NCBI RefSeq assembly: GCF_000321225.1
Contig: NW_004450328.1
Coordinates: forward strand, 2,541,578 to 2,605,577
Reading direction: 5' to 3'
Length of the DNA: 64,000 bases
Origin: Odobenus rosmarus divergens
Taxonomy: Eukaryota > Chordata > Mammalia > Carnivora > Odobenidae
Positions 31,101 through 41,639 of this stretch are shown here, in pieces. The position numbers and the translations under genes are program-made. Positions within the stretch are counted from its first letter, which is position 1, and each line of letters opens with the position of its first letter. The notes under the pieces were generated by a model. That model did not search any database, was not told the origin of the DNA, and saw only the letters and a program-made list of their open reading frames with translations.

Positions 31101-32721
31101 GAGGGAGGGGGTACCCAGGAAGAAAAAGCAGATGCTGAAGAGGGGAAAGGGGAGGGGGAGGCTGCAGGAGGCCAGGCCCCAAAGGAGGCCGAGGGAGGCC
31201 AAGAGTCTGTGCTCCCAGATGTCCCGGAGGCAGGCGGGGAGTGGAAGAAAGCCCAGGACGCAGGGTGTGGGGCAGAGGAGGGAGACCCCCCTGGAGCAGA
31301 GAGCCAGGAGCTGGGTGGAAGGCACGGGGCAGACGCAGGGACAGGTCAGTCGCTGGGAGAGTCAGATGCCAGAGAAACCGAGGATGAGGAGGTGGAGGCC
31401 ACCACAGTGCCCTGGGGGGCAGACACAACATCCAGCGGAAACTGGAGGCTGGAGGAGGCCGCTCTGAGCCTCCGGGACAGCGAGGACCCAGGGGTCAGTT
31501 CTTCGGCTGCTGAGATGGTGAGGGATAAGGTAGCTCTGGCTGGCAGGGCTGCTGGAGCTGGGGGAGGGCTCGAAAGAGAGGCTGGGGAAGCTGGGGACTG
31601 CGAAGGGAGGCAGGAGGCTGGGGGAGGCGTGGAGCTGGTAGAGGCTATACAGGGAGAAAACCGAGGTGGGCTGGAGTTTGGCCTGGCGGGCCCCGCAGAC
31701 GAGGAGGTGGCTGGCAGAGGGGACCAAGCAGAGGCTTTGGAGGCCAGAGAGGGTGAGCCTGGGGGAGACTGGGTGGAGGTCAGGGAGCCTGCGGTGGCAG
31801 AAGGAAGCTGTGGGATGGAAGGCTTTATCTCGGGCTCCCAGGTGGCGAAGGCAGAGGGGACCGTGGCCACGGTGGAGGCCGAGGGGCTCCCAGGAGGGCA
31901 GACGCTGTTGGAAGAGGAGGCTGTGGGATGGCAAATGAAGGAGCAGGGGCGGGGCAGTGAGGGGCAGTGTGGGGACCACCACCCCGAGGGAGAGGCAGGA
32001 AGGCCCCTTGATGTGGAGGATGTTGCGGTGACTGAAGACCGGAGAGCACAGGCCAAGGAGATTGTTCCCGAAGGCCCGGAGGACGTCCAGGGCCCGGACA
32101 ACCAGTCAACACAGCGGGACCCTGCAGAGGCCGAGCGTGGGTCACAGGGGGAGACGGCAGCAAGTGCTGGTCAGGGTGCTGGCGCCAGCTGGAGTGAGGT
32201 GAGAGCCCCAGCGGCGGTCCGGGGCTGGATAGAGCGGAATCTCGAATCCGGCCCCATGGTACTCTGTGCCCCTGCCCTGCAGGCCCTGCTCCCTGGGTCT
32301 CTCCTGGACGTCTCTGTCCCCCGGAGCCGCGTACTCCTGTCTCGCAACTCCTCACTGCGCCGCTCCCGGCCCTCTTCCCGACGGACCGGCACCCCTGAGC
32401 AGCCGGAGGAGCCTCCCCGCCCCCCACCCGAGGAAGAGATGTCAGCCCCCGAGCAGAGACTTCTCCAGCCAGAGGAGCCCCCAGAGCCCAGCCCCCCGAA
32501 GCCTGAGGGGACCCCACTGCCAGCCAGGAGAAGGCCGCTGGGACGTGGGTAAGCACAGGGTGAGGTGGCTGGGCTGGGCTGGCCTGGGGAGGAGGCTGTG
32601 CCTGCCTGGAGACCAGCTCCCCTGACCTGTCTCCGTCTGCAGGTTTGGCCTTGCACACACCGGCATGATGCAAGAACTGCAATCTCGGCTGGGCCTGCCA
32701 AAGCCGCAGGGAGGGCCCTGA
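28158..32721 (+). CDS. APOBR: APOBR, apolipoprotein B receptor (APOB48R)
   Basis: APOBR is a macrophage receptor that binds apoB48 on triglyceride-rich lipoproteins and promotes their uptake. Four exons: 28158-28214 (MDFLRLHLPGLHQALRGAL), 28563-32198, 32283-32548 and 32643-32721. All junctions are GT-AG and in phase, giving 1345 aa if the 575-base gap (29600-30174) is counted as drawn; human is about 1090 aa. The protein is highly acidic and rich in Glu and Gly. It has no N-terminal signal peptide and ends in a conserved tail (LLDVSVPRSRV, then FGLAHTGMMQELQSRLG and PKPQ near the stop). A 9-residue coding repeat, VEDG(S/T)ASGG with EEARTVS(D/G)R variants, fills about residues 275-580. The repeat region is broken by the gap, so copy number and total length are unknown. 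The 84-nt intron 32199-32282 has no stop and keeps frame. The 3' end converges on IL27. Confidence 0.95.
29329..30245 (+). repeat. 27-bp coding minisatellite in APOBR exon 2, interrupted by an assembly gap
   Basis: A 27-bp unit repeats head to tail, encoding nine residues. About ten units are seen before the gap and three to four degenerate units after it. Units alternate between VEDGSASGG and VEDGTASGG, which suggests a 54-bp higher-order unit, and two EEARTVS-type variants occur near the start. Human APOBR has a related 9-aa repeat (GGEEAGTAS type), so the array is old but has been homogenised to a different unit here. Confidence 0.9.
29600..30174. other. Assembly gap, 575 N, inside the APOBR repeat
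   Basis: A run of 575 N lies inside the tandem repeat, where short reads collapse. The other gap in the window is also exactly 575 N, so the length may be a placeholder. Frame and the 27-bp register nevertheless agree across the gap. Confidence 0.98.
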
Positions 32722-33394
32722 GCCCCTGGGAGCCCGGCTCCGAGTGAGGCTCAGAAGGATCTTCCGAACCCTGCGCAGCCTATCTCCCTCTGCCACTTTG
32801 GACACACCCTTTCCACCCTCTGGGCCTCAGTTTCTCAGTGTGTCATTCTCGGAACAGACAGAACCAGATGCCTGCGAGGACCATGAACTTGAGGAGCGTG
32901 ACTCGGCAATGTGGCCGACAGACTCCCTGCCCACTGGGACCGCCTCTCACGGCCTGTCCTGACCACCTCTCTCATCTGTCTCGGCTGCCTAGAGGACCAA
33001 GGGGACGAGACAGTTCTCCCCTCAGCCTTCCCTCCCGGACTGCTCCCAGTCCCCACCCGGGCCTTCCGGAAAGCTGTGGAACAGCACACAAACCTCGGGG
33101 GTGGGAGCTTGCCCAGAAGAAAGGGGTCAGCAGGGCCTACAAGCTCCATTTGCAACGGGAGGTGGGTGAGAAACAGATCGTCAGCAGCCCTGAGCTTTCA
33201 AAAACTCACAGCTCTGCTGGTTACTATGGCAACCACCGGCCCAGCGAGCCAGAATGGGGGAAGGTACCCAGGAGCCCCCAGAATTTAGGAGCAGAAAGGG
33301 GCCCAGGGTGGCCAGAGGCTACAGACTCTTGTCCCTTGGGGGTCAGGTACCCCTTCTCTGAAAAGAAGCTGAGGCCGAGGGAGGATGAGAGTGC

Positions 33395-33400
33395 TTTATT
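33395..33400 (-). terminator. IL27 poly(A) signal
   Basis: AATAAA on the minus strand 271 bp past the IL27 stop codon; the first canonical hexamer met. Confidence 0.6.
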
Positions 33401-33451
33401 GGGCACCCCGCATGGTGGCCTAGCCCGAGGACAGCTAGCAGGCTCTGAAAC

Positions 33452-33457
33452 AATAAA
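33452..33457 (+). terminator. APOBR poly(A) signal (first of a cluster to about 33500)
   Basis: AATAAA, followed within 50 bp by several more overlapping copies, about 730 bp after the APOBR stop. Which one is used cannot be told. The cluster lies beyond the IL27 poly(A) signal, so the two 3' UTRs probably overlap. Confidence 0.55.
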
Positions 33458-33670
33458 TAAACCATCCTTTCCCTAAACAATAAATAAATATCCAAGAAAT
33501 AAATATCTGCCAGGGACCGGACGGGCCTTAAGTTATTGGGTAGGGGTTGGGGTGGGAGGCCGGTGGAGTCCTGCCTGGTTTAAGGCAAATGAGCTGGGGG
33601 CTGTCTCGTTGCCCAGACCCCAGTCCTCAGGTCCTGAAAGGTGAAGGGACGGGGCTGAGAAGTCATCCCA

Positions 33671-36600
33671 TCAGGGCTGGGAGCTGACTGTTGAGCACCC
33701 CAAGGGTGGGGCTGGGTTTCCGGCTTGGGAGAGCAAGAGTAAGTCCCTCACGGCCCGAGCCAAGACAAGCTCCAAGGAGTGCAGCAACTGGTAGGTGTAG
33801 AGGAGCTGGGGCCAGGACAGCTGTGCTGACATGTGTGAGGGGCCACCCGGAGCCCGTTCGGGCAGCCCCTTCCTCTCCTCATTCTCCTCCTCGGGGAGGT
33901 TGAGTCCCGCAGCCAGCACCTGCGAGGAGACGCCCATGGGTCAGACGATGGCCAAGCTGAGACCCGGAGCCCATCCTCGTTCTTTTATGTGCCCAGTGGC
34001 ACGGAATGACATCAGAGACCACAAGGTCATGATTTCCCTGGATAGCCCCTACTTTAGATCTTCCATTATGTCATCACCTCATGCACCCTGCCTGATTTTT
34101 TGGTTCAAGATAATGGAAGTCACAGAGCAAGATGCTGCTCATGGAGGTGGCACACTCATCCAGGATTGCCCTGGGCATTTGGGACCCCAGAAGTTCTTCT
34201 CTTAAGGGTCATTTTAGGATCTGAGATGGACAGAAAGGTGGTATAGCTAGTTCTCATGCTGCTTGCGTTTTCTATTTTCCTTTTGTTAAGAGGAAAATGC
34301 CAGTTTCCCTTGGAAATGTTCAGGAGGGCCTGGTGATGTGAGAGGCTGAGGGAGAAGGGAACCAGCTTTGTTGCAGGGTCTGTTGATGCCAACAGCTGTT
34401 CCGGGTGCTTCAGAGCTGTTCAGACCAAGACCCCAAGAGAAGGCAGAGATTCGGGGGACAGAGCCAGTCCCCCCACCTCCCTCCGACACACAGAGGGTCT
34501 GGAGCATCTCCCTCCGAAGTTACCCAACCTGTGGGCAGGGGGTGTTTGTAAAAGGGAGCCAATGAGCTTCAATTTTTTGTGTTGGTCTCTGGGAGTTGAG
34601 GAGGTGGGTGGACACTCTACCTGGAAGCGGAGATGCTGCTGCAAATCCCGGAGATCCAGCCTCATGGTCCACAGCTGCATCTTCTCTGAGCTGGTCCAGC
34701 CCCTCTGGCTTCCCAGGCCTCCCAAGAGGGCATGGAAGGGGCGAAGCATCATGGAGAGGAAGCAGAGTCGTTCTGAGTCCTGTGGGAGGGAGGGAATGGG
34801 TCAGGCAAGGCTCACAGGCTGAGGATCAAACCCCACCCCATGCTCACCAACCTATCACTCTCTGTCCACAGCCCCTCTCTATCCCCTTCTTCACCACCCC
34901 TTTTCCCGTCCATTGCCTTGCTTGTGGTTTTATCCTGTCTCCAGCCTCCTTCCAACCCTAGTCCCACACCTAATCCCAACCCCCTCCCTCCTCCATAGGT
35001 GCAGTCTCATTCTCACACCACTCCTTTATTCCGGCTGAATTTTTATATCCAATGACATACTCAGCCTCATCCAGACCCAATTCCTCCACTCTTCCCCAAA
35101 TCCATTTTCCGTTCAATCCCGACTTCATCTCCATCCACCCGGGCCAGCCTTTCTGCTAGCTCTCCTGCCCCACCCCTCTGGCCCCCAACTCACAGAGAGG
35201 CTGTGCCAGGCCTGGAAGGTCAGGGAGACATTGGGGAGCTGATGTCCCAGGGGCAGGAGGTCCAGGCTCACTCCTGGCAGGTGAGATTCAGCCTGTGGGG
35301 CAAGGTCTGTTAGTGGGGACCAGAGGGAGTGGGGATTTGCCCATCCCCCAAACCAGTTGCCTTAGGGTGACTCACAAAGCGGTGGGCCTGGGTCCGAACC
35401 TCGGAGAATAGCTTCCTGGCGAGCTGCAGGCTGACCTTGAACTCCCTCCGCAACTCCTGCAGGCTCAGGGGGGACCTCCCTGGCGGTCTCGGGAATCCCC
35501 AGACACCAGCTCGAGCCAGGAGCAAGGAGAGCAGCAAAAGGCTGAGCCCTGGAGTTGGGGCGGGGGGGAGTTGGTGGGCCAGATGAGGGGAAGGCTTGAG
35601 AAGAACTCACGTGCCTTTTCTAGCCTGCGCTATAGGCAAGCCCTGTGCCATCTCACTGACCCCGCACAACCACTAACAAGATGGAAGCTTTTGAGGACGC
35701 CATATGGCATCTCTGTATGAATGAAAAGAAGATACCCCTTCTCCAAGACAGACACAACCTTGCTTAGAGTACCTACCTTTGCAAGCAAGTCTCAGGCTGG
35801 ATTTGACCCCCACCAACTCCCTTGGCCAAGTGTCTTTTTCAGTGAACAAACCACTCAACCATATGTGGTAGCCTGGGTGCTATTATCCTGTGCATTTTGC
35901 AGATGAGGAAAATGAGGCTCAGTGAAGTTGACTAGCCCAAGGCCAAATAGCTAGAGGGCGAGGGAACCAGCACTGGATTCCAGATCTGCCCAAATGCAGA
36001 GCCTGTGTGCTTCCCACAGTGAACTTAGAGGAGGCAGCCACCTCCCACGGAGCGGGCACACTGTGTTCTGCTGAGGATTCCTTGGGCTTAGCCCGGCGGC
36101 TCTGATGGCCTGAACTAGAGCCCCAGGGGTGGGCAGGCGGTGCTGGAGGCTCTATCCCAGGGAGTCAGAAGGACAGGCTGGTCCAGCCACCGCCAAGGAA
36201 GGTGGATCACTCTGCAGTGTTGGAAGAACAGGGGGTGCCAGGAAGAGGAGGAGAGCCCAGAATGGGAGGCAGAACCTCGGTTTCTCATTCAGGTTCTTCC
36301 CTTGAGCAAGTCATCTCTTATCTCTGTGCCTCAGGTTCCCATCTGTAAAATGGGGGAGTCAGACCAACTGATTTCTTTCTTTCTTTTTTTTTAATTTATT
36401 CATTTGAGACAGAGAGATACAGAGAGAGCAAGAGCATGAGCAGGGGAGAGGCAGAGAGAGAAGGAGAAGCAGGCTCCCCGCCGAGCCAGGAGCCAGACAT
36501 GGGGCTCGATCCCAGGACCCTGGGATCATGACCTGAGCCAAAGGCAGATGCTTAACCATCTGAGCCACCCAGGTGCCCCAGACCGATTTCTGAAACTACT

Positions 36601-37760
36601 TCCTGCCCTATGTTTCCTGGACAGAAGAGAGAGAGGCCCTAGGGTGGGAGCTCTGGGAAGAGGGCAGTGTTTGCTGGTTTCTCCATCAGGGAGAGGAAAT
36701 CTAGCAATCGCTGGAGTTACACAATTCTCGAAACACAAACCAAAACTAGGCTGTAAGTCTAAGTCTGTTCCTGCTCTCCCTCCTCTCCGTGCCATTCTTG
36801 ATGTCTAACCCCTGGGCTCTGCTCCTGAAATTGTCCTGTAAATAAAGACTAAGGGGAGCTTCTGGGTACTTCCATTCACCAATGTACTTCCAGAGGTGGG
36901 GGGCAGTGCCTGTGACCCCCAGCATTCAGGCTTCCCTGGCTTGGGGACCACTCTGGCATCCCAGAGACTTTAGACGGTGTGGGGTTCCTCTTAGCTCTAT
37001 TTTGAGGGAAAGTGCATGCCCCCAGGCTCTGGTGGATATTGCCCACCCAGAATTGAGCTGAGCCATTTCCTACTGACCCTCTGCTTCCTGTCTGAGCTCT
37101 GGAGCCCCAGCCCCTTCCCGTGGCTTCTCCCTACCCTCTGTACCCAATCCTGGGTCCTTGGCCCTGGCTCTGTCCCCATCCTCCAGCCCTTGGTCCTTAC
37201 TCTGGCTCCTCTTCCTGTGGCTCTGGTTCCAGCCTCTGACTCTTTGAGTCACCGACTGCAGATTGGACCTCCTCCCAAGCTACAGACCCTTGACCCAGTT
37301 AGGCTGTTGACTCCTTGGCCCCAGCCCCACACTCCAGCCAACTCCTCCTGCTGTTCTTCCTCTACCAGCCCCAGTTCTCAGCCAAACTGTCTGGTCCCTG
37401 CTCATTCACCCCAACCAAACTCTTCATTTATCTGCCTGGTCCTGGTCCCGGTCCAACTGGCTGCCCACCTCTCTCTCCCTTCAGGCCAGTCAAGCCCTCC
37501 CGTCCTCTGCCCAGCCCTGGCCGAACCATCATCCCTCTGCCCCTGGCCCCCATTCATGCCAGACTCATTCCCATTCTCCTGTCGACTGTATCCTGTATCC
37601 TTAGTCTTGGCCAAGTAGTTGCCCACTCAGCCCCTGGCCCCCATCCACACCCATCAAGCCCTCCCATCCCCTGCCCAGTCTCAGCCAAGCTTGCCACCCC
37701 TCTGCCCCCAGCCCTGGCCTCAGACTCACGCCAGCCAAGGTCGCCTGCCATCTGGCCCAT
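33671..37760 (-). CDS. IL27: IL27 (IL-27 p28 / IL-30 subunit), cytokine
   Basis: p28 is a four-helix-bundle cytokine that pairs with EBI3 to form secreted IL-27, signalling through IL27RA/gp130 to STAT1 and STAT3. Five coding exons: 37730-37760, 35376-35548, 35194-35292, 34621-34779 and 33671-33919, all GT-AG and in phase; 236 aa against 243 in human. Residues 1-28 form a signal peptide (LSLLLLSLLLARAGVWG), and the mature chain should start FPRPPGR as in human. Helix segments LSLQELRREFKVSLQLARKL, FHALLGGLGSQ, MRLDLRDLQQHLRFQ and SWPQLLYTYQLLHSLELVLA are clear. The poly-Glu loop that has more than ten Glu in human is reduced to EEENEE (residues 164-169). N89-V-S makes a sequon where human has Asp. 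The promoter has a TATA box and an ISRE. The gene is convergent with APOBR. Confidence 0.96.
35870..36020 (-). repeat. MIR element, IL27 intron 1
   Basis: GCAGATGAGGAAAATGAGGC, GGCCAAATAGCTAGAG and GCAGAGCCTGTGTGCTT. Confidence 0.7.
36378..36579 (-). mobile_element. CAN-SINE, IL27 intron 1
   Basis: Full length with tail TTTTTTTTAATTTATTCATT; diverged AGACC...GATTTCT flanks suggest a target duplication. Confidence 0.9.
37485..37725. repeat. Degenerate tandem repeat in IL27 intron 1
   Basis: A segment starting TCAAGCCCTCCCGTCC (37490) recurs with about 80-85% similarity at 37653 (TCAAGCCCTCCCATCC), a period of 163 bp. The wider tract 37080-37730 is C/T-rich, built of CTGGCCC/CAGCC-like words and free of stops in two plus-strand frames, which explains the long open frames there. 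It lies beside the first splice donor of IL27. Confidence 0.55.
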
Positions 37761-37803
37761 AGCGGGGCCCAGCCTGTGTGGCCAGCCATCTCCCGGGCAG
37801 GGG

Positions 37804-37809
37804 TCTTAT
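37804..37809 (-). promoter_or_regulatory. TATA box of IL27
   Basis: TATAAG on the minus strand, about 45 bp upstream of the IL27 ATG. This implies a very short 5' UTR. Confidence 0.6.
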
Positions 37810-37825
37810 ACTGGGGGCTGCGCCG

Positions 37826-37837
37826 GTTTCACTTTCC
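37826..37837 (+). promoter_or_regulatory. Interferon-stimulated response element, IL27 promoter
   Basis: GTTTCACTTTCC is a full ISRE match (GTTTCnnTTTCC), 16 bp upstream of the TATA box. IRF-family control of the p28 gene in macrophages and dendritic cells is established for human and mouse; the exact equivalence of this site is inferred. Confidence 0.7.
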
Positions 37838-37899
37838 GTCCTGCTTGTACTTTCGGCTTTGCACTCAGTCTTCTCTCCTCACCACCCCTTGCTGAAATG

Positions 37900-37916
37900 G
37901 GGAAATGTCATTTCCC
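37900..37916. promoter_or_regulatory. 17-bp palindrome in the IL27 promoter, possible Rel/NF-kB-like half sites
   Basis: GGGAAATG-T-CATTTCCC is a perfect inverted repeat about 90 bp upstream of the TATA box. Each arm begins like a kB half site (GGGAAAT) but does not complete the decamer. Known p28 promoters respond to c-Rel; assignment here is tentative. Confidence 0.35.
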
Positions 37917-37919
37917 TTC

Positions 37920-39450
37920 CCAGAGGGGGCGGGAGGTGCAGTGGGGGGTGGCGGGAAGCTGGGGTTTCTGTCAATCCAAGCTCCGGACCCCCTGCTCAGC
38001 TTCCAGGACCAGCCGTCCCCTCACGTCCCCGCTCCTGGGTGAGCCACTGCTCTAGGGACTGGTAGGTCCCAGCCACTCAAACCCTCCTACTCCTCTGCTC
38101 TGTCATTATCATCCTAGTGCCATCACCAGCTCAATGTCCTATAGAAGATGGATGGCCAGGTAAGGGGATTGCCCATCAGAGAGGGCTTGGGGTTTTGAGT
38201 CATCTTGCTCTTTTCTGGTTTTCCAGATGGCTGAGGGAGGGAGTGCGAAGGAAGTAGGGAGCTCCTTGTGGAGCTCGGATGGGGCTTTGTGTGGAGCAGT
38301 GGGGTCCCAGTCTGGGCAGGGTCAGGCCTCAGCCTACAGCCAGGGTCAGGGCGGATGAAAACGGGTCCGTTCAGAGCCAGGAGCTCAGTCTTTGGACAGA
38401 GTAAGATCTAAGATTAGAGCTCAGTCTATAACTAGGTTTAGGACTTGATCTAGAGGGGACTTGGTCTAGAGCTTTGTCTGTGCTTGGGGTGAGAGCTATC
38501 AGTGACCTGGAGGCCATGCTTGGGACCATTTGGGGTTAGGTTTCGAGTTCAGTCCAGACTGGGCACAGAGCTCGGGCTGTGGCTAAGGTTCCGGCAGAGC
38601 CTGTGACTCAGGTCAGGGCTCAGGCTTGGGCTGTTGATGTCTAGGGTCAGGATTCACCAGGTTGGGGTTGTGTGAGGTCAGGATGGGGCTCGGTCAGGTC
38701 CTAGAATAATCCTGCTCTATGTGTTTCTGCTCTGTGGATGGCTGTCAGGGCTGGGCTGCATCAACCACAGGTCTCCCTTCCAGCACAGCTCCACCCTTAG
38801 CCCCACCCTGGATTTTCCATCTTCAGGGACAAGATGGGGGTTTCTTGGTCTTCCCCGAGGCCCACTTTCCTTTTAGGATCTGTGGGGTTTCCCTGCTGGG
38901 TCCCTGCAGTGAGACAGAAACCAAGGGGGCTTTCCCTTTCTATACTCTGCCTCTCAGCCCTACATAGGCCCTGCCGAGCAGGGCCGCCTGGAACCAACTG
39001 CCCGGGAAGTACCAGTACATTTGGGGGAGCAATCCCAGAGGGTTGCTTGGAGGAGAAGGAAGAGGAAGAGCGAGTGGCTGGCACCTACCTAGCCCAAACT
39101 GGTTTCCCTTGCAGTGTCCCCTAGTGGTGACAGCTCATTCCCTCACATCCCATGCCACTGAGGCTCCTTGGTGTGCGGGGGGGTCCCAAACATCCTGAGA
39201 CTGATGGTGAGGACAGACACAGGCCCTGGCTGGTCTTCCTCACATCTCCAAGTCCTGCCGTCCATCCTGGAGGTGAGGCACCCCACTCACCCTCTGACCA
39301 CAACCACTCCCCATTCTTTGCCGTTGCCCAGAACTGCTGTGCCTCTCAAACCTTGAACTCCATCTCCCACTCTCTACCACAACCTCCCGACACTCCAGAC
39401 CTTCTCTTAGGGTTCTCCAAAACCTCCTGTCTCTTGTTGCTTCTCTGCCC
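37920..39450. other. Intergenic stretch upstream of IL27 with a degenerate GGTCAG/GCTCAG tract
   Basis: No exon or transposon recognised. At 38290-38720 the words GGGTCAGG, GAGCTCAGTCT and GGGCTCAGG recur irregularly every 15-40 bases, like a decayed minisatellite. The rest is GC-moderate unique sequence. Confidence 0.45.
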
Positions 39451-39549
39451 TTCCCAATCTGGCTGCAACTGACACCTGCAGCCTCATTCCTGGTCCAGCA
39501 ACAGGAGCTTCGTGCTTGAATACGATAAGCCACCTCATACCTGCCTGCC

Positions 39550-39965
39550 TTTCCACTAGCTCTTCTCTTTGCCTAGAAAGCCCCCACTGTCTTCTCTGGA
39601 GTCCCCTCTTCCCAGCCTGTTCTGAACCTACCCCTTGTCACGGGCTTCCTCCCCGGAATAGCTCATTCCTTCCTGCCATAAATCCTGTCTCCAATGGACA
39701 TTGCATATTTATTTATCTTGCTTAATTTATCTTCATTCATACCACTCCAGCCATACTGACTCCCTCATTGCTCCTAGAACATGCCAGGCATGCTCCTGCC
39801 TCAGGGCCTTTGTACTTGCTGTCCCTTCTGCCTGGAACACTCTTCTTCCAGATAACTGCAAAGCCCACTCTCTTCTTATGATCCCTACTTAAACATCACC
39901 TTCTCAAATGGAATCCTCACTGACCCGATTAAAAGATGCAACCCTGCCCCTGGCACTTTCTCTTT
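39550..39965. repeat. L2 3' end fragment
   Basis: GCCTCAGGGCCTTTGTACTT, CTTCTGCCTGGAACACTCTT and TTAAACATCACCTTCTCAAA are classic L2 words. Confidence 0.7.
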
Positions 39966-39984
39966 TCTATTTTCTAGAAAGAAA

Positions 39985-41105
39985 TGTTGCAATTTCCAAC
40001 TATAACTGTGGATATATATTTTTTTTTCCTTTTAGATCTACCAATTTCTCTCATGTGTTTTGATGCTCTATTGTTTAGGTATAGACACAATTAGGATTGT
40101 TACGTCTTTTTGAAGAACTGACCCTTTTATCAGAATGTAACGTCTATCTTTTTTTTTTTTTTTAGTTGTATGTTTGGTGTTTATGTTGTAATGTCTTTCT
40201 TTATACTCGATAATGTTCCTTTTTTCCCCTGAAGTTTACTTTTTCTGAAATTAATTTGACAAGTCCTGACCTTTATGATTAGTGTTTACATGGTTTATCT
40301 TTTTTTTTAATACTTTCATTTTTAACCCAGTTTTAATTTGCGGTGGGTTTCATTAAAACAAAATTCCAGATTAATATTTTTGTCAGTTTATATGGCATTT
40401 ATCAGTGTCTGCCATAAGTAAATAAGTATTCTATTTCCTAACTGAAGATATCCATTCTACTCTTTTTTGTAAGATTTTATTCAATTATTAATTAACTAAT
40501 TAATGAGAGAGAAAGAGAGTGAGCATAAGCAGGGGGAGGGGCAGGCAGAGGGAGAAGCAGGCAGAGGGAGAAGCAGGCTCCCTGCTGAGCAGGGAGCCCG
40601 AGGCGGGACTTGATCCCAGGGTCCCAGGATCATGACCTGAGCCGAAGGCAGACGCTTAACGACTGAGCCACCCAGGCACCCCTACCTGTTCTATTCTGAA
40701 TGTGAGATTAGTTGTTTGGCTTGTGACCTCAGTTCCTTGATGAGTTCAAGAAAGATCATTAGTTTGTAGTTTGTCTTACTTTGTTTCTGGTTATAAAGGG
40801 CAAGTGGTGCCTTTTCCAGATTTTATACCTTTAAAAAATGCACATTATTTGTGTTGCTCTGTTCTTCTAGCTGGGTACTTTAGCACCACGTTAATTAGAT
40901 GTGATAGTGAACATCTTTATTTTTTTCTTCATTTCAGCGAGTAAGCTTTAAATTGTTCATTATAAGGTATTTTTTCTTATCTTTTTGTAGATTCCCTTCA
41001 TTAGATTCCAGAAATCCCATGTAATTCGTAGTTTGTGGACATTATCTTTAATAAATATTCACTTCATTTAAATTATTTGCCTGTATCTATTAAGACTCCC
41101 CCGGC
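39985..41105 (-). mobile_element. Old L1 fragment, split by a SINE
   Basis: T-rich antisense L1 (TTTTGATGCTCTATTGTTTAG, then ATCAGAATGTAACGTCTATC). No open frame. A SINE at 40465-40681 interrupts it. Confidence 0.6.
40465..40681 (-). mobile_element. CAN-SINE with small internal duplication
   Basis: GGCAGAGGGAGAAGCA occurs twice in a row (from 40542). A-tail altered to AATTATTAATTAACTAAT-like sequence. Confidence 0.9.
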
Positions 41106-41107
41106 AC

Positions 41108-41311
41108 TTTTTAAAAAATATTATATATATTTATTTGACAGAGAGAGAGAAAGAGAAAGCAAACACAAGCCGGGGGGCAGCAGGCAGAGGGAGAGGGAGA
41201 AGCAGACTCCCCACTGAGCAGGGAGCCTGACTTGGGGTTCCATCCCAGGACCCTGGGATCATGACCTGAGCCGAAGGCCTACACTTAGCCGACTGAGCCA
41301 CCCAGGGACCC
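41108..41311 (-). mobile_element. CAN-SINE
   Basis: Full length; tail TATATATATTTATTTGAC; ends CCACCCAGGGACCCC. Confidence 0.9.
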
Positions 41312-41639
41312 CTCCACACACACTTTCTATCCCTTTCCCTGCATTATTTTTCTACATAACATTTAAAAACATCTAACATTTTCTCTCTCCCTTGTTTTGG
41401 TCTGTCTCCATGCTCTGGAGTATGAGTTCCACAAGGGGGGACATTCGTGCCCGTTCTGTGCGCTGATATATCCCCAATAGCTAACAACAGCAGGTTCTTC
41501 GGAAATCAGCGAACCAATCCGTCTTCTGCCGCAAGTGCCTAACGCGGGCTCTGCTCCCGGCCTGTGCTCCGAAAGTTGCCAGATAGAGCAGCAGGTCTGG
41601 GACCAGCTGCTGAGCCCTGAGCCCTGAGCTCTCACTGTC

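Noticed and set aside
31346..32805. Other long minus-strand open frames opposite APOBR exons 2-4
   Set aside because: Compositional shadows: Ser/Pro/Leu-rich, no known similarity, and no splice structure.
37315..38055. Plus-strand open frame of about 246 codons over IL27 exon 1 and promoter
   Set aside because: Low-complexity C/T-rich intron and promoter sequence; overlaps the IL27 start on the other strand.
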